DNA of 64,000 nucleotides from Methyloceanibacter superfactus (GCF_001723305.1 NZ_LPWF01000025.1:62001-126000); one strand, 5' to 3'; shown: positions 28,904 to 39,923, counted from the stretch's first letter. Made by a program: numbers and translations. Notes: generated by a model not told the origin, from the sequence alone.

Positions 28904-29004
28904 GCCTTAGCGGCGCCGGGTCCAAACGAAGCAGGAAAACGATTGTGGGGCCGCGGGCCGGCTTCATCAACCAAAGAAGGGGCGCTGCTCACGCCAAATG
29001 CGGC

Positions 29005-29457
29005 CTAGTCCTTCTCGGCCCGGAAGCTCTTGTGGCAGGTCTTGCAGGCGTCGATCACCGCCTGAAAGTCCGTCTTCCAGTCCGGCGCGTTGGCGTCGAG
29101 CGCCGCGGCAAGCGCCCCGGCTTGGGTGCGCAGCGTGTCCGCATCGCCCGTGAACGTGTCCCATTTGCGCCAGATCTCCGGCTTGGCGTCGCTATGGCCG
29201 CCATCGGTGCCTTCCGGAAAGAGGTCGGGGATCTTCGCCGCGGTTTCCTCGATATCCCGGGCGGCGGCGGCGGCCTTGGCCGGGTCGAATTTCGTTTTGC
29301 CCTTGGCCATCAGGCCGATGATCTTCATGTCGTCCTTCTGGCGCGTCATCAGGTCCATGCGCTCCTTGACCACGCCGGTCGCCCCCTCATGGGCGAGCGC
29401 GAGCGGCATGGCGGCGAGAACGGCGAGAAACGTGAAGGCGGCAAATCGGGAGTTCAT
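29005..29457 (-). CDS. Cytochrome c' / c-556 family protein
   Basis: This 150-residue secreted protein has signal peptide MNSRFAAFTFLAVLAAMPLA and a four-helix bundle pattern, with the heme attachment site CKTCH close to the C terminus (ACKTCHKSFRAEKD), as in cytochromes c' and c-556. The ATG at 29457 was chosen since it starts the signal peptide. Its role is periplasmic, either electron transfer or binding of small gas ligands such as NO. An axial Met (RMDLMTRQKDDMK) near the start of the mature protein would favour the c-556 type. It is transcribed away from glk. Confidence 0.85.
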   Translation of the reverse strand: MNSRFAAFTFLAVLAAMPLALAHEGATGVVKERMDLMTRQKDDMKIIGLMAKGKTKFDPAKAAAAARDIEETAAKIPDLFPEGTDGGHSDAKPEIWRKWDTFTGDADTLRTQAGALAAALDANAPDWKTDFQAVIDACKTCHKSFRAEKD

Positions 29458-29583
29458 GCGGCGGTCCTCGATGGTGCTTGTGGCGGTCCGGAATCTCATG
29501 ATCTTTATCACGCCGACGCCTTTGGCAAGGCTCGCGAGCCATCACAAAATGGTTTACCACCGCCCTATGCGCCGGTGTCACAC

Positions 29584-30564
29584 ATGAGCGAAACGAGCGG
29601 CATCCCGTCCCGCGCCCTGGTCGCCGACGTCGGCGGCACCAATGCGCGCTTCGCCATCGCCGATCTCGAAACCCTCGAGATCAGTGCGGTGCGCCGCTTA
29701 GCCGTCGCCGAGCACAAGACGCTCGCCGAGGCGATCCGCTTTTACCTGAAGGATGTGCCCGAGCCGATCGGTCACGCGGCCATTGCCGTCGCCGCACCGG
29801 TCACGGGCGATGCGGTCAAGCTCACCAATTCGCCCTGGTCCTTCGCCAAGGAAGAGCTCTGCGCCGCCGCCGGGCTGAAGCACGTCCATGTGCTCAACGA
29901 TTTCGAGGCGCTGTCGCTGTCGCTGCCTTATCTCGGCGCGGACGCGCTGCATCAGATCGGCGGTGCAGCGCCACTGCAGCGCGGCACCAAGGCCGTGCTC
30001 GGCCCCGGCACCGGGCTCGGCGTGGCCGGCCTCGTATGGTCGCCCGCGGGCTGGGTCGCCGTGCCCGGGGAGGGTGGGCATGTGACCCTCGGGGCCGTGG
30101 ATGAGCGCGAGCTCCAATTGGTGGAGCGGCTACGCGCCGGGCGCGAGCATCTGTCGGCGGAGCGGGCGTTGTCCGGTCCGGGCTTGAGCGATCTCTATCA
30201 GGCCATCGCCGCCGCCCAAGGCCATAGCGAAGACGCGCTCACGCCTGCCGAGGTGGAGACGCGCGCGCTTAGCGGCGAGGACCCGCTTGCGGAGGAAGCG
30301 CTCGATCTCTTCGTCACCTGGCTCGGCCGCTTTGCCGGCGACGTAGCGCTGGTGATGGGCGCCCGCGGCGGCGTCTATCTCGGCGGCGGCATCGCGCCCA
30401 AGCTGCTGAAGCGCCTGGAGCAGGGCGATTTCCGCCAGGCGTTCGAGCATAAGGGCCGCATGCAGGCCTTCCTGGCGCCGGTGCCGATCTATGTGATCCT
30501 CGCCGAATATCCCGCGCTCACCGGCGCGGCCGTGGGCTTGCGCGCGGTCCTCGCCGAAGCCTGA
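29584..30564 (+). CDS. glk: Glucokinase (ROK-independent, bacterial Glk family)
   Basis: Glucokinase phosphorylates glucose with ATP. The 326-residue protein has the phosphate-binding motif LVADVGGTNARFAIAD, the catalytic region HVLNDFEAL with the conserved Asp, GPGTGLGVAGLVW and the GEGGHVTLG motif, plus GGVYLGGGIAPKL near the end. All are hallmarks of proteobacterial Glk. The ATG at 29584 starts the conserved N terminus. In a methylotroph it may serve glycogen or sugar turnover. Confidence 0.93.
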   Translation: MSETSGIPSRALVADVGGTNARFAIADLETLEISAVRRLAVAEHKTLAEAIRFYLKDVPEPIGHAAIAVAAPVTGDAVKLTNSPWSFAKEELCAAAGLKHVHVLNDFEALSLSLPYLGADALHQIGGAAPLQRGTKAVLGPGTGLGVAGLVWSPAGWVAVPGEGGHVTLGAVDERELQLVERLRAGREHLSAERALSGPGLSDLYQAIAAAQGHSEDALTPAEVETRALSGEDPLAEEALDLFVTWLGRFAGDVALVMGARGGVYLGGGIAPKLLKRLEQGDFRQAFEHKGRMQAFLAPVPIYVILAEYPALTGAAVGLRAVLAEA

Positions 30565-30581
30565 CAACACCCTGAAACGAT

Positions 30582-31484
30582 TCAGCCAATGGCGGTGGCG
30601 ACGGCGCGTCCGACATCGGCCAGCGCCGCGTTCTGCGCCTCCCGGCTCGCGGTGGTCTCGGCGAGATAAGCGGCGATGAGGATCGGCGCGCGGTCCGGCG
30701 GCCAGACAATGCCCACGTCGTTCGCCGTGTTGGCGTTGCAAGTGCCCGTCTTGTCACCTACGCGCCAAGTCGATGGCAGCCCCGCCCGCAAGCGCGTCTC
30801 CCCCGTGGTGTTGGCGAGGAGCCAGGCGATGAGCTGCGCGCGCGAGGCCTCGCTCAGCGCCTCGCCGACGAGCACCGCTTGAAGATCGCCGAGCATGCAA
30901 AGCGGCGTGGTCGTGTCGCGTGGATCGCCCGGCGGCACGTCGTTCAGCGTTGGCTCGGTGCGGTCCAGGCGGGTCGTTTGATCGCCCAGCGACCGCGCAT
31001 AGGCGGTGACGGCCTCGGGGCCGCCGAGTGCGCCGAGCATGAGATTGCCGGCCGTGTTGTCACTGAGCGTGATCGCCGCGGCGCAGATCTCGCCAAGCGT
31101 CATGGTGCCGCCCACATGCTTCTCGGTCGCCGGCGAATAGGTGACGATGTCTTGCGCGCGGATCCCGATGGGGCGGCCGAGGGACTCCGTGCCCGCATCG
31201 ACCCGCGACAGGAGTGCGGCGGCCGCAAGCCACTTAAACGTGCTGCACAAGGGAAAGCGCTCGTCGCCCCGGAGATCGGCGCTGAGCCCAGAGCCGGTGT
31301 CGAGCACGGCGACGCCGAGCCGTCCGCCGACATGTCCTTCGATCTCGGCAAAGGCGCGGGCAAGGGCTTCGGCGGGCTGGGGGTCGGCCGGCTGGGGGGC
31401 GGCATGCGCGGATCGGGCTCCAGGCAGCAGCCAAGAGGCCAGGGCAGCGGACAGACCCGTGACGAGCGCGCGCCGTGTGATCAT
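30582..31484 (-). CDS. Class A serine beta-lactamase with the Cys69-Cys238 pair
   Basis: The 300-residue exported enzyme hydrolyses beta-lactams by an acyl-serine mechanism. It has a twin-arginine-like signal (MITRRALVTGLSAALASWLL) and the four class A motifs: STFK with the nucleophile Ser70, SDN at 130, EPTLN with the general base Glu166, and KTGT at 234. Cysteines occur just before Ser70 (PLCSTFK) and just after KTGT (KTGTCNAN). The pair corresponds to the Cys69-Cys238 disulphide of KPC, SME, NmcA and IMI enzymes, together with Thr237. This suggests, but does not prove, carbapenem-hydrolysing ability. It lies 18 bases from the convergent glk gene and has no linked regulator or mobile element. 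Confidence 0.92.
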   Translation of the reverse strand: MITRRALVTGLSAALASWLLPGARSAHAAPQPADPQPAEALARAFAEIEGHVGGRLGVAVLDTGSGLSADLRGDERFPLCSTFKWLAAAALLSRVDAGTESLGRPIGIRAQDIVTYSPATEKHVGGTMTLGEICAAAITLSDNTAGNLMLGALGGPEAVTAYARSLGDQTTRLDRTEPTLNDVPPGDPRDTTTPLCMLGDLQAVLVGEALSEASRAQLIAWLLANTTGETRLRAGLPSTWRVGDKTGTCNANTANDVGIVWPPDRAPILIAAYLAETTASREAQNAALADVGRAVATAIG

Positions 31485-31539
31485 GACGACGGCCTACAAA
31501 CCGGGATGGGCGGAATTGGGGCTCGGACCGAGCAGAGGC

Positions 31540-32012
31540 CTATTTGAACTCGACCTTCATGATCTCATAGGACTTGCCGCCGCCGGGCGTCGACACCTCG
31601 ACCACATCCTTCTTCTTCTTCCCGAGCAGCGCCCGGGCGATGGGGGAGGTGATGGAGATCTTGCCCTGCTTCACGTCGGCCTCGACCTCGCCGACGATAC
31701 GGTACTTGACCTTCTCGTCGGTGTCCTCGTCGACCAGGGTCACGGTCGCCCCGAACATCACCTGGTCGCCTTTGAGCTTGGACACGTCGATGATGTCGGC
31801 GCGGCTCAGCTTATCCTCGAGGTCGGCCATGCGCGCCTCGGTGATGCCTTGCAGGTCCTTGGCGGCGTGATACTCGGCGTTCTCCGAGAGATCCCCGTGA
31901 GCGCGCGCCTCGGCGATGAGCTTGATGATCCGGGGCCGTTCTACGGACTTGAGATGCTTGATCTCAGCTTCAAGCGCAGTAAAGCCTCCGCGGTCATCGG
32001 CACTTTATCCAT
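31540..32012 (-). CDS. greA: Transcription elongation factor GreA, frameshifted near its start
   Basis: GreA rescues backtracked RNA polymerase by stimulating transcript cleavage. The protein is 157 residues when one lost G near 31990 is restored: it then begins [20 protein letters not shown] and continues with [20 protein letters not shown], where the acidic tip residues of the coiled coil (Asp and Glu in GDLSENAEY) are present, and ends with an FKBP-like domain ([20 protein letters not shown]). In the raw sequence only the part from Met at 31827 is open. The gene lies downstream of carB on the same strand, a common alphaproteobacterial arrangement. Confidence 0.9.
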
Positions 32013-32103
32013 GTCAATCGAAGCTCCTCAGGAGGTCCCCCTTGAGTAGTCTCAAGGAAGTGCCCAGTCTAAGTCAAGAATCTGTTGATTTTGACCGATT
32101 TTC

Positions 32104-35100
32104 CTAGGCCGTCTCGGCCAGCTTTCGCGGGCCTTTGCCGACATAGCTCTGCAGGGGGGCGACGGTCAGGCTGCCTTCCCGGAGGGCTTTGATAGCCTCG
32201 GTGACAGCCAGGGCGCCAGCGAGGGTTGTATAATAAGGAATGTGGTTGATCAAGGCCGACCGGCGGATCGACATGGAGTCGGCCAGCGCCTTGGCCCCTT
32301 CCGTGGTGTTGAACACGATATCGATCTCGCCGTTGGTGATGGCGTCGACGATATGGGGCCGGCCCTCCAGTACCTTGTTGACCTTCTCACAGGCGATGCC
32401 GTGCTGATCCAGATGCCGCTTGGTGCCGCGGGTGGCGATGATGCGGAAGCCCATCTCGGTGAGCTTGCGGATCGGCGCCACGACCCGGTCCTTGTCGGAG
32501 TCCTTCACCGACACGAACACCGCGCCTGACAGCGGCAGCTTGGAGCCGCCGCCGAGCTGGCTCTTGGCGAAGGCGACCGCAAAGTCGCGGTCGATGCCCA
32601 TGACCTCGCCGGTCGAACGCATCTCAGGACCCAGCACCGGATCGACACCGGGGAAGCGGGCGAACGGGAACACCGCTTCCTTTACCGCGATATGGTCGAG
32701 CTTCGGCCGCTTGAGGCCGAACGCCGCCAGCGGCTTGCCCGCCATGACCTCAGCCGCGATGCCGGCGATGGGCAGGCCGATGACCTTGGCCACGAACGGC
32801 ACGGTGCGCGAAGCGCGCGGGTTGACCTCGAGAATGTAGATATCGTCGTTCTGGATGGCGAACTGGACGTTCATGAGCCCCACAACGCCAAGGGCGCGGG
32901 CGAGTTCCACGGTCTGCCGCTCCATGTCGGCGATGATGGCCTCGCTCAGCGAATGGGGCGGCAGCGAGCAGGCGCTGTCGCCCGAATGGACACCCGCCTC
33001 CTCGATATGCTCCATCACGCCGCACACGAACACGTCGGTGCCGTCGGCGATGGCGTCGACGTCCACCTCGATGGCGTCGCGCAAATAAGAGTCGATCAGC
33101 ACCGGGCTCTTGCCCGACACCACCACGGCCTCTGTCATGTAACGGGTGAGCTGCGCCTCGTCGTGCACGATCTCCATGGCGCGGCCGCCCAGCACATAGG
33201 ACGGGCGGATGACCACGGGGAAGCCGACTGACGTGGCGATGGCGACGGCCTCCTCGGCCGAGCGCGCGATGCCGTTATTCGGCTGCCGCAAGCCCAGCCG
33301 CTCGATCAGCGCTTTGAACCGGTCGCGGTCCTCGGCCAGGTCGATGGCGTCGGGCGAGGTGCCGAGGATCGGCACGTTGGCCTTCTCCAGGGCTGCCGCG
33401 AGCTTGAGCGGCGTCTGGCCGCCGAACTGCACGATGACGCCCTTGAGCGTGCCGTTGGCGGTTTCCGTGCGCACGATCTCCAGTACGTCCTCCTCCGTCA
33501 GCGGCTCGAAATAGAGCCGGTCGGACGTGTCGTAGTCGGTGGAGACGGTCTCGGGGTTGCAGTTGACCATGATGGTCTCGAAGCCGGCAGCCGACAACGA
33601 GAAGGCTGCGTGACAGCAGCAATAGTCGAACTCGATGCCTTGGCCGATCCGGTTCGGGCCGCCGCCGAGAATGACGACCTTGCTGGCGCCCGAGGGCCGC
33701 GCCTCGCAAGCTTCGCCGCCGGGGAAGCCCGTCTCGTAGGTCGAGTACATATAGGCCGTGGGCGAGGCGAACTCCGCCGCGCAGGTGTCGATGCGCTTGT
33801 AGACCGGGTGCACGTCGAGTGCCCGGCGCAAGTCCGCCACCTCTTGCGGGGTCTTGCCGGACAGCGTGGCCAGCCGTTCGTCGGCGAAGCCCATGGCCTT
33901 CAGCATGCGGAATTGGCCGGCGCTCTGAGGCAGGCCGTGCTGGCGCACCCGCTCCTCGGCGTCGACGATGTCCTGGAGCTGGCGAATGAACCAGGGATCG
34001 AACCGGCAGGAGTCATAAATCTGCTCGTGGTCGATGCCGAGACGCAGAGCTTGCGCGACTTTCAGCAACCGGTCGGGTGTCGGCGTGCCGAGCGCGGCGC
34101 GGATGACGTTCTTGTCGTCGCCTTCGCCCAGGCCTTCGAACGTGTAGTCGTCGAGCCCGGTGAGCCCGGTCTCCATGGAGCGCAGCGCCTTTTGCAGCGA
34201 CTCCTTGAAGGTGCGGCCGATGGCCATGGCCTCGCCCACCGACTTCATCGACGTGGTCAGCGTCGGCGCGCTGCCGGCAAATTTCTCGAAGGCGAAGCGC
34301 GGGATCTTGGTGACCACATAGTCGATCGTCGGCTCGAAGCTTGCCGGCGTCGCCTCGCCAGTGATGTCGTTGGCGAGTTCGTCGAGCGTGTAGCCGACCG
34401 CGAGCTTGGCGGCGATCTTGGCGATGGGAAAGCCGGTCGCCTTCGAAGCAAGCGCCGATGAACGCGACACGCGCGGGTTCATCTCGATGATGACGAGACG
34501 GCCGTCCGCCGGATTGACCGCGAACTGCACGTTGGAGCCGCCGGTCTCCACCCCGATCTCGCGCAGCACCGCGATCGAGGCGTTGCGCATGATCTGATAT
34601 TCCTTGTCCGTGAGCGTCAGCGCCGGCGCCACGGTGATCGAGTCGCCGGTATGCACGCCCATCGGGTCGATATTCTCGATGGAGCAGATGATGATGCAGT
34701 TGTCGTCCTTGTCGCGGACGACCTCCATCTCGTATTCCTTCCAACCGAGCACCGATTGCTCGATCAGCACTTCGTTGGTGGGGGAGGCGTCGATGCCGCG
34801 CTCGACGATCTCCAGGAACTCTTCGCGGTTATAGGCGATGCCGCCGCCGGTGCCGCCGAGGGTGAAGGACGGCCGGATGACCGTGGGCAGACCGCAATGG
34901 TCGAGCGCCTCGAGCGCCCGGGCGAAGGCTTCCGGCGACAGCTCCATGATCGGATTGTTTTGGCCGTCATAGAGCGGCTTGCCGTCCGTATCCTTCTTCT
35001 GGCGGAGATTGCCTTTCAGGGTTGTGCCGCGCGCACGTCCAGGCCGATGCGGATCATCGCCTGACGGAACAGCTCCCGGTCCTCGGCCATGTCGATCGCC

Positions 35101-35461
35101 TCGGCGCAGGCGCCGATCATCTCCACGCCGAATTTGTCGAGCACGCCCATCTTACGCAGCGACAGCGCCGTGTTGAGCGCCGTCTGCCCGCCCATGGTGG
35201 GCAGCAGCGCGTCGGGGCGCTCCTTCTCGATGATCTTGGCGACCACCTCGGGCGTGATCGGCTCGATATAGGTGGCGTCGGCCAGTTCCGGGTCGGTCAT
35301 GATCGTGGCCGGATTCGAGTTCACCAGCACGATCCGGTAGCCCTCTTCTTTCAGGCTTTACAGGCTTGCGTGCCGGAATAATCGAACTCGCAGGCCTGGC
35401 CGATCACGATCGGTCCGGCCCCGACGATCAGGATGGACTTTATGTCTGTGCGTTTGGGCAT
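32104..35461 (-). CDS. carB: Carbamoyl-phosphate synthase large subunit CarB, two frameshifts
   Basis: CarB makes carbamoyl phosphate from bicarbonate, ammonia and two ATP for arginine and pyrimidine synthesis. The start [20 protein letters not shown] at 35461 is clear. The frame is lost near 35357 (KA then stop; one more C gives [19 protein letters not shown]) and again near 35030. The remaining long part holds the carboxy-phosphate ATP-grasp domain ([39 protein letters not shown]), the oligomerisation domain, the second ATP-grasp domain ([18 protein letters not shown]) and the C-terminal allosteric MGS domain. Since the enzyme is needed on minimal medium, these breaks are most likely sequence errors. 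Confidence 0.95.
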
Positions 35462-35660
35462 TTTCGGCTGACATCAGGCCCTGGCTGCGGACGCGGACCG
35501 GTTGAAATTGCGCGGTGCAGGAGCCGGGGAGGTCTTAGACCAGATTCTGGCGTGAGGGAAGCCAAGCGAAGCGGTGGAGGGCGCAAAAGTGGCGTTTTCG
35601 TGCAACTTTCGAAAGCTTCGCCACGTTACACTCTCAACTTCCGCACCGCCTGGGACCTCC

Positions 35661-36902
35661 ATGCCAACCAAACCCCGCGCCAATACGCCGCTTTGGCTAG
35701 ACCTGCTGCTCGCCTCGGGACTGATCGGGGCGGCCTACGGCGTGGATCGGCTGATCCGGCCCACGCGTCGGGCCAAGCCGGGTACCGGCGCCCATGAGAC
35801 CGGCATCAGCCAGGCCCGAGAGCACCCGCAAGAGACCGTGACGCGGCGGCAGGACGCCTCATCCGCGTCCGGCCCGGTCACGGACAATGACGGCGGCGCC
35901 ATGGGCGTCAGACCGTCCCAGGAGCCCGAGAGCGTGCAACGTGAACGCGCCTGGGACCCGGGCCGCGGCCGCGAGGCCAAGCATCCGCATCAAATTCCCG
36001 GCAAGGGCTGGCTGGACATCGGCTGGCGGGTGTTCAACCAGATTCAGAACGACCGCCTGCTGGCCGTGGCCGCCGGCGCGTCTTCTTATATGTTGCTGGC
36101 GCTGTTCCCCGCGATCACGGCCCTCGTGTCGCTCTACGGCCTGTTCACCGACCCCTCGACCATCACCGCGCAACTGTCTCTCCTCGACGACGTCTTTCCC
36201 ACGAGCACCATCGCCATCATCGAGGAGCAGGTGACCCAACTCGCCGGCACGAGCAGCAATGCGCTCAGCTTCGGCTTTCTGTTTGGTGTCGGCCTTGCCT
36301 TGTGGAGCGCCAATGCCGGCATGAAGGCGATCATCGACGCGCTCAACGTCGTCTATGACGAGCGCGAGAAGCGGAGCTTCGTGCGCCTGACCCTCGTCGC
36401 CTTCGCCTTCACCATTGGCGGCCTCGTCTTCATCATCCTGGCGCTCGCCGCGGTGGTGGTGCTGCCGTTGGTGCTGGCCTGGTTTGGGTTGGAGTCCCGC
36501 GCCACGCAGATCATCTCGCTGCTGCGCTGGCCGGCGCTGCTCGTCGTCGTCCTGGTCTGGCTCACCGTGCTCTACCGCTACGGTCCGAGCCGTACGCGCG
36601 CGCGCTGGCAATGGCTGGGCGCCGGCAGCGTGTTCGCCACCATCGCCTGGCTTGCCGGCTCCGTGCTGTTCTCGTGGTATCTGTCGAACTTCGCCAACTA
36701 CGACGCGACCTACGGCTCGCTCGGCGCCGGCATCGGTCTCATGATGTGGCTGTGGCTGTCGGTGATCGTGATTCTGGTGGGCGGGGAGCTGAACGCCGAG
36801 ATGGAGCATCAGACCGCCCGCGACACCACCGTGCGGCCGGATAAGCCGATGGGTGAGCGCGGCGCGGTGGTCGCCGACACCGTCGGCGAGGCCTGGCGCT
36901 AG
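35661..36902 (+). CDS. YihY/UPF0761 (BrkB-like) membrane protein with a long N-terminal extension
   Basis: This inner-membrane protein of 413 residues carries the YihY/BrkB core: six helices starting at LLAVAAGASSYMLLALFPAI and including FGFLFGVGLALWSANAGMKA and the motif NVVYDEREKRSF. The first 100 residues are extra: one short helix (LWLDLLLASGLIGAAYGVDR) followed by a charged, low-complexity stretch. I chose the ATG at 35661; a GTG at 35574 would add 29 poorly conserved residues. The function of the family is unsettled (once misassigned as ribonuclease BN). It converges on carA with only three bases between. Confidence 0.82.
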   Translation: MPTKPRANTPLWLDLLLASGLIGAAYGVDRLIRPTRRAKPGTGAHETGISQAREHPQETVTRRQDASSASGPVTDNDGGAMGVRPSQEPESVQRERAWDPGRGREAKHPHQIPGKGWLDIGWRVFNQIQNDRLLAVAAGASSYMLLALFPAITALVSLYGLFTDPSTITAQLSLLDDVFPTSTIAIIEEQVTQLAGTSSNALSFGFLFGVGLALWSANAGMKAIIDALNVVYDEREKRSFVRLTLVAFAFTIGGLVFIILALAAVVVLPLVLAWFGLESRATQIISLLRWPALLVVVLVWLTVLYRYGPSRTRARWQWLGAGSVFATIAWLAGSVLFSWYLSNFANYDATYGSLGAGIGLMMWLWLSVIVILVGGELNAEMEHQTARDTTVRPDKPMGERGAVVADTVGEAWR

Positions 36903-36905
36903 CGC

Positions 36906-38138
36906 TTAAGCCTTCTTCTTGGTCTCTTCCATCAGCTCGACGAAGCGCGTGAACAGATAGTGGCTGTCCTGCGGGCCGGGCGAGGCCTCGGGGTGGTACT
37001 GCACCGAGAACACCGGCTCGCCTTTCAGCTTGAGCCCTGCATTCGAGCCGTCGAACAGCGACACATGGGTCTCTTCCACCGTGTCCGGCAGGCTGTCGCG
37101 GTCGACGGCGAAGCCGTGATTCATCGAGGTGATCTCGACCTTATGTGTCGTGAAGTCCTTCACCGGATGGTTCGCGCCGTGATGGCCCTGATGCATCTTC
37201 GAGGTCTCGGCGCCGAGCGCGAGCCCGAGCATCTGATGACCGAGGCAAATGCCGAATAGCGGCACGCCGGACTCCACCAGCTTCTTGATCTCCGGCACCG
37301 CATAGACGCCCGTCGCCGCCGGATCGCCCGGACCGTTCGACACGAACACCCCGTCGGGCTTCCGCTCGAGGATCTCTTGCGCCGTCGTCGTCGCCGGCAC
37401 CACCGTCAAGCGGCACCCCACCGTGGCGAGCTCGCGCAGGATATTGCGCTTCAGCCCGAAATCGATGGCGACCACATGGAAGCGCGGCGCCTCCTGCCGG
37501 CCATAGCCTTTGCCCCACTGCCACGCGGTCTCGTCCCAGGTGTAGCTCTGGCCGCAGGTCACGTCCTTGGCGAGGTCGAGGCCGAGCATGCCGGACCAGG
37601 CCGCCGCTTCGCGCTTCAACGCATCGCGGTCGAACGTGCCGTCCGCCGCGTGCGCGATGACGGCGTTGGGCATGCCCTTCTCGCGGATCAGCGCCGTGAG
37701 CGCGCGCGTATCGACACCGGTGATGGCGATGATGCCGCGCGCCTTGAGCCATGCGTCGAAGTCTTGGCCCGCCCGCCAATTCGACGGGGCGGTGATTGGC
37801 GCGCGCATCACGCAGCCGCGCACGCCGGATGCGGCGGCGAGGTTCGAGGTCTCGATGTCCTCGGTATTGGCGCCGACATTGCCGATATGGGGGAAGGTGA
37901 AGGTGATGATCTGGCCGGAATAGGAGGGATCGGTGAGGATCTCCTGATAGCCGGTCATCGCCGTGTTGAAGCACACCTCGCCGACCGCCACCCCCGTCGC
38001 CCCGGCGCCATAGCCCTCGATCACCGTGCCGTCGGCGAGAACCAAGAGCGCGGTCGGCACCGCGTCGGCCCAGCCGGGCATGGTTTTCGCGCGCGAGGAT
38101 GAGGCCTCCGCGGCCAGAGTTTTCGTTTGGTCGGTCAT
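36906..38138 (-). CDS. carA: Carbamoyl-phosphate synthase small subunit CarA
   Basis: CarA is the glutaminase subunit that feeds ammonia to CarB. The 410-residue protein has the N-terminal domain ([40 protein letters not shown]) and a class I glutamine amidotransferase domain with the nucleophile Cys in [20 protein letters not shown] and the His/Glu pair in [12 protein letters not shown] chose the ATG at 38138, giving MTDQTKTL. An alphaproteobacterial arrangement is seen: carA and carB on the same strand, separated here by the oppositely oriented yihY gene. Confidence 0.95.
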   Translation of the reverse strand: MTDQTKTLAAEASSSRAKTMPGWADAVPTALLVLADGTVIEGYGAGATGVAVGEVCFNTAMTGYQEILTDPSYSGQIITFTFPHIGNVGANTEDIETSNLAAASGVRGCVMRAPITAPSNWRAGQDFDAWLKARGIIAITGVDTRALTALIREKGMPNAVIAHAADGTFDRDALKREAAAWSGMLGLDLAKDVTCGQSYTWDETAWQWGKGYGRQEAPRFHVVAIDFGLKRNILRELATVGCRLTVVPATTTAQEILERKPDGVFVSNGPGDPAATGVYAVPEIKKLVESGVPLFGICLGHQMLGLALGAETSKMHQGHHGANHPVKDFTTHKVEITSMNHGFAVDRDSLPDTVEETHVSLFDGSNAGLKLKGEPVFSVQYHPEASPGPQDSHYLFTRFVELMEETKKKA

Positions 38139-38345
38139 GGGCGCAAAACTTGGGGCGGCTGCGTCATGGCATGCCGCGCTTGCATTCTCTTTGCGCTCTT
38201 TACGTGACGCAGGGGTCCGGGTCAATCCACAGCGCGAAATATTTTGCTGTGAAAACAATAGCTTAGATCGGCAAATTCGCTTGCGTGCGCGACCCCCCTC
38301 AATTACTTTGGGAACTTCCTTCCCTGAACACCCGTGACGACATCC

Positions 38346-38795
38346 ATGCGCGAGACCATCACCGCCGCCTTGCACGCTGCGACCAAGGCGCGCGACGCCC
38401 GCCGCCTCTCCACGCTCCGGCTGATGAGCGCCGCCATCAAGGATCGCGACATCGCCGCGCGCACGGCCGGGTCGGAGAAGGCCACCGACGCCGAGTTGCT
38501 CGAGCTGCTCGCCAAGATGATCAAGCAGCGCGAAGAGTCGCAGAAGATCTACGCCGATGCCGGCCGCGCCGAGCTCGCCGCCCAAGAGGGCGAGGAGGTT
38601 GCGATCATCCGCGAGTTTCTTCCCAAGCAATTGTCCGAAGCGGATATGGCGAAGGCCATCGACGAGGCGATCGCCGAAGCCGGTGCGACGAGCATCAAGG
38701 ACATGGGCAAGGTCATGGCGGCGCTGAAAAGCCGTTACGCCGGCCAGATGGACTTCGGCAAAGCGAGCGGCGCGGTGAAAGCCAAGCTCGGCTAA
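38346..38795 (+). CDS. GatB/YqeY domain protein
   Basis: The 149-residue cytoplasmic protein ([20 protein letters not shown]; an in-frame ATG lies 12 bases earlier) has a YqeY domain: a helical bundle ([20 protein letters not shown]), the central [20 protein letters not shown] and the C-terminal [20 protein letters not shown]. The domain is related to the tRNA-binding tail of GatB and may interact with tRNA or the amidotransferase. It is divergent from carA, with about 200 bases between. It lies near dnaG and rpoD, as is usual in this class. Confidence 0.9.
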   Translation: MRETITAALHAATKARDARRLSTLRLMSAAIKDRDIAARTAGSEKATDAELLELLAKMIKQREESQKIYADAGRAELAAQEGEEVAIIREFLPKQLSEADMAKAIDEAIAEAGATSIKDMGKVMAALKSRYAGQMDFGKASGAVKAKLG

Positions 38796-38917
38796 CGAGG
38801 CAGCCGTTTTCAGGGCGCAGAGCCATCTGGCCTTGCGTGCCGTATCCTCTAATATTTCTCGAGGTACATAGCAGAACTAGGAAGTGACCGGGCCAGGCAC
38901 CCAATAGGGAGGCGGCA

Positions 38918-39643
38918 ATGTTGACACTTCTATATGGGGTCTTCTGTTACACTCTCTTTTTCCTGACGTTCCTCTATGCGATCGGCTTCGTTGGCAACAT
39001 TGTCGTGCCGAAATCGATCGATAGCGGTGTCCCAGGCCCAGTTGCAACAGCGCTTGTGGTGAACGTCATTCTGCTCGGCCTTTTCGCCGTTCAGCACAGC
39101 GTCATGGCGCGTCCTGGGTTCAAACGCTGGTGGACGCGGTTCCTGCCGGCTCCGATCGAGCGAAGCACTTATGTGCTCTTATCGAGCCTCGTTTTGATCC
39201 TGTTGTACTGGCAATGGCGGCCGCTGCCGGATGTGATCTGGGCGGTGAGCAATCCAATTGGCGCGGGCATTCTCACGGCGTTGTTCTGGCTCGGTTGGGC
39301 CATCGTGTTGGTCAGCACGTTCTTGCTCAGCCACTTCGACCTGTTCGGATTGAAGCAGGTATACGCGCATTGGCGGGGAACCAAAGCCGAGCCGCCGCCC
39401 TTCAGCACGCCACTATTCTATCGGTACGTTCGCCACCCGATCTATTTCGGCTTTCTGCTCGCGTTTTGGGCCACGCCCGTCATGACGGTCGGCCATTTGC
39501 TGTTCGCGGCGGCGACGACCGGCTACATAATCATCGGCATCTTCCTGGAAGAACGCGATCTCGTTGCCGTCCATGGCGAGACCTACGTTAATTACCGGCG
39601 TCGTGTGTCCATGATTGTGCCGATGCCGCCCAAGAAACACTGA
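38918..39643 (+). CDS. mddA: Methanethiol S-methyltransferase MddA-like membrane protein
   Basis: MddA methylates methanethiol with S-adenosylmethionine to give dimethyl sulphide. The 241-residue protein has about five membrane helices ([40 protein letters not shown]) and the C-terminal SAM-binding motif of the isoprenylcysteine methyltransferase-like fold ([20 protein letters not shown], then [20 protein letters not shown]). The motif [12 protein letters not shown], the [13 protein letters not shown] loop and [11 protein letters not shown] are what I recall for MddA rather than NnrU or ICMT. A ribosome site (gggagg) precedes the ATG. Assignment is by remembered family pattern. Confidence 0.75.
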   Translation: MLTLLYGVFCYTLFFLTFLYAIGFVGNIVVPKSIDSGVPGPVATALVVNVILLGLFAVQHSVMARPGFKRWWTRFLPAPIERSTYVLLSSLVLILLYWQWRPLPDVIWAVSNPIGAGILTALFWLGWAIVLVSTFLLSHFDLFGLKQVYAHWRGTKAEPPPFSTPLFYRYVRHPIYFGFLLAFWATPVMTVGHLLFAAATTGYIIIGIFLEERDLVAVHGETYVNYRRRVSMIVPMPPKKH

Positions 39644-39923
39644 TACTGACAAGGCGCTTGAGGGCGAGAGCCTGAGTCCAATCCCGTGGAGTCCTCGCGC
39701 GGATGAAGCGCGTTGAATCGCGGCTCTTGCCGCGCGCGCATCTGCACATTGTCAGTGCACGATCTAAAAAACCAATCGACTCTTCGGAAAAGTCCTGCGG
39801 CAGCGGGCCACGCGGCAGTATGTCTTGCACTGCAACATAGATTTGTCGCGATGCAGCACTACATATGGTGCAGCGCAGCACGGAGTGATTCTGTGCTGAA
39901 CACGTCGATTTGGAGGCCTACCG

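Noticed and set aside
39644-39923. tRNA or small RNA gene in the gap after mddA
   Set aside because: No cloverleaf, T-loop GTTCRA motif or terminator was seen.
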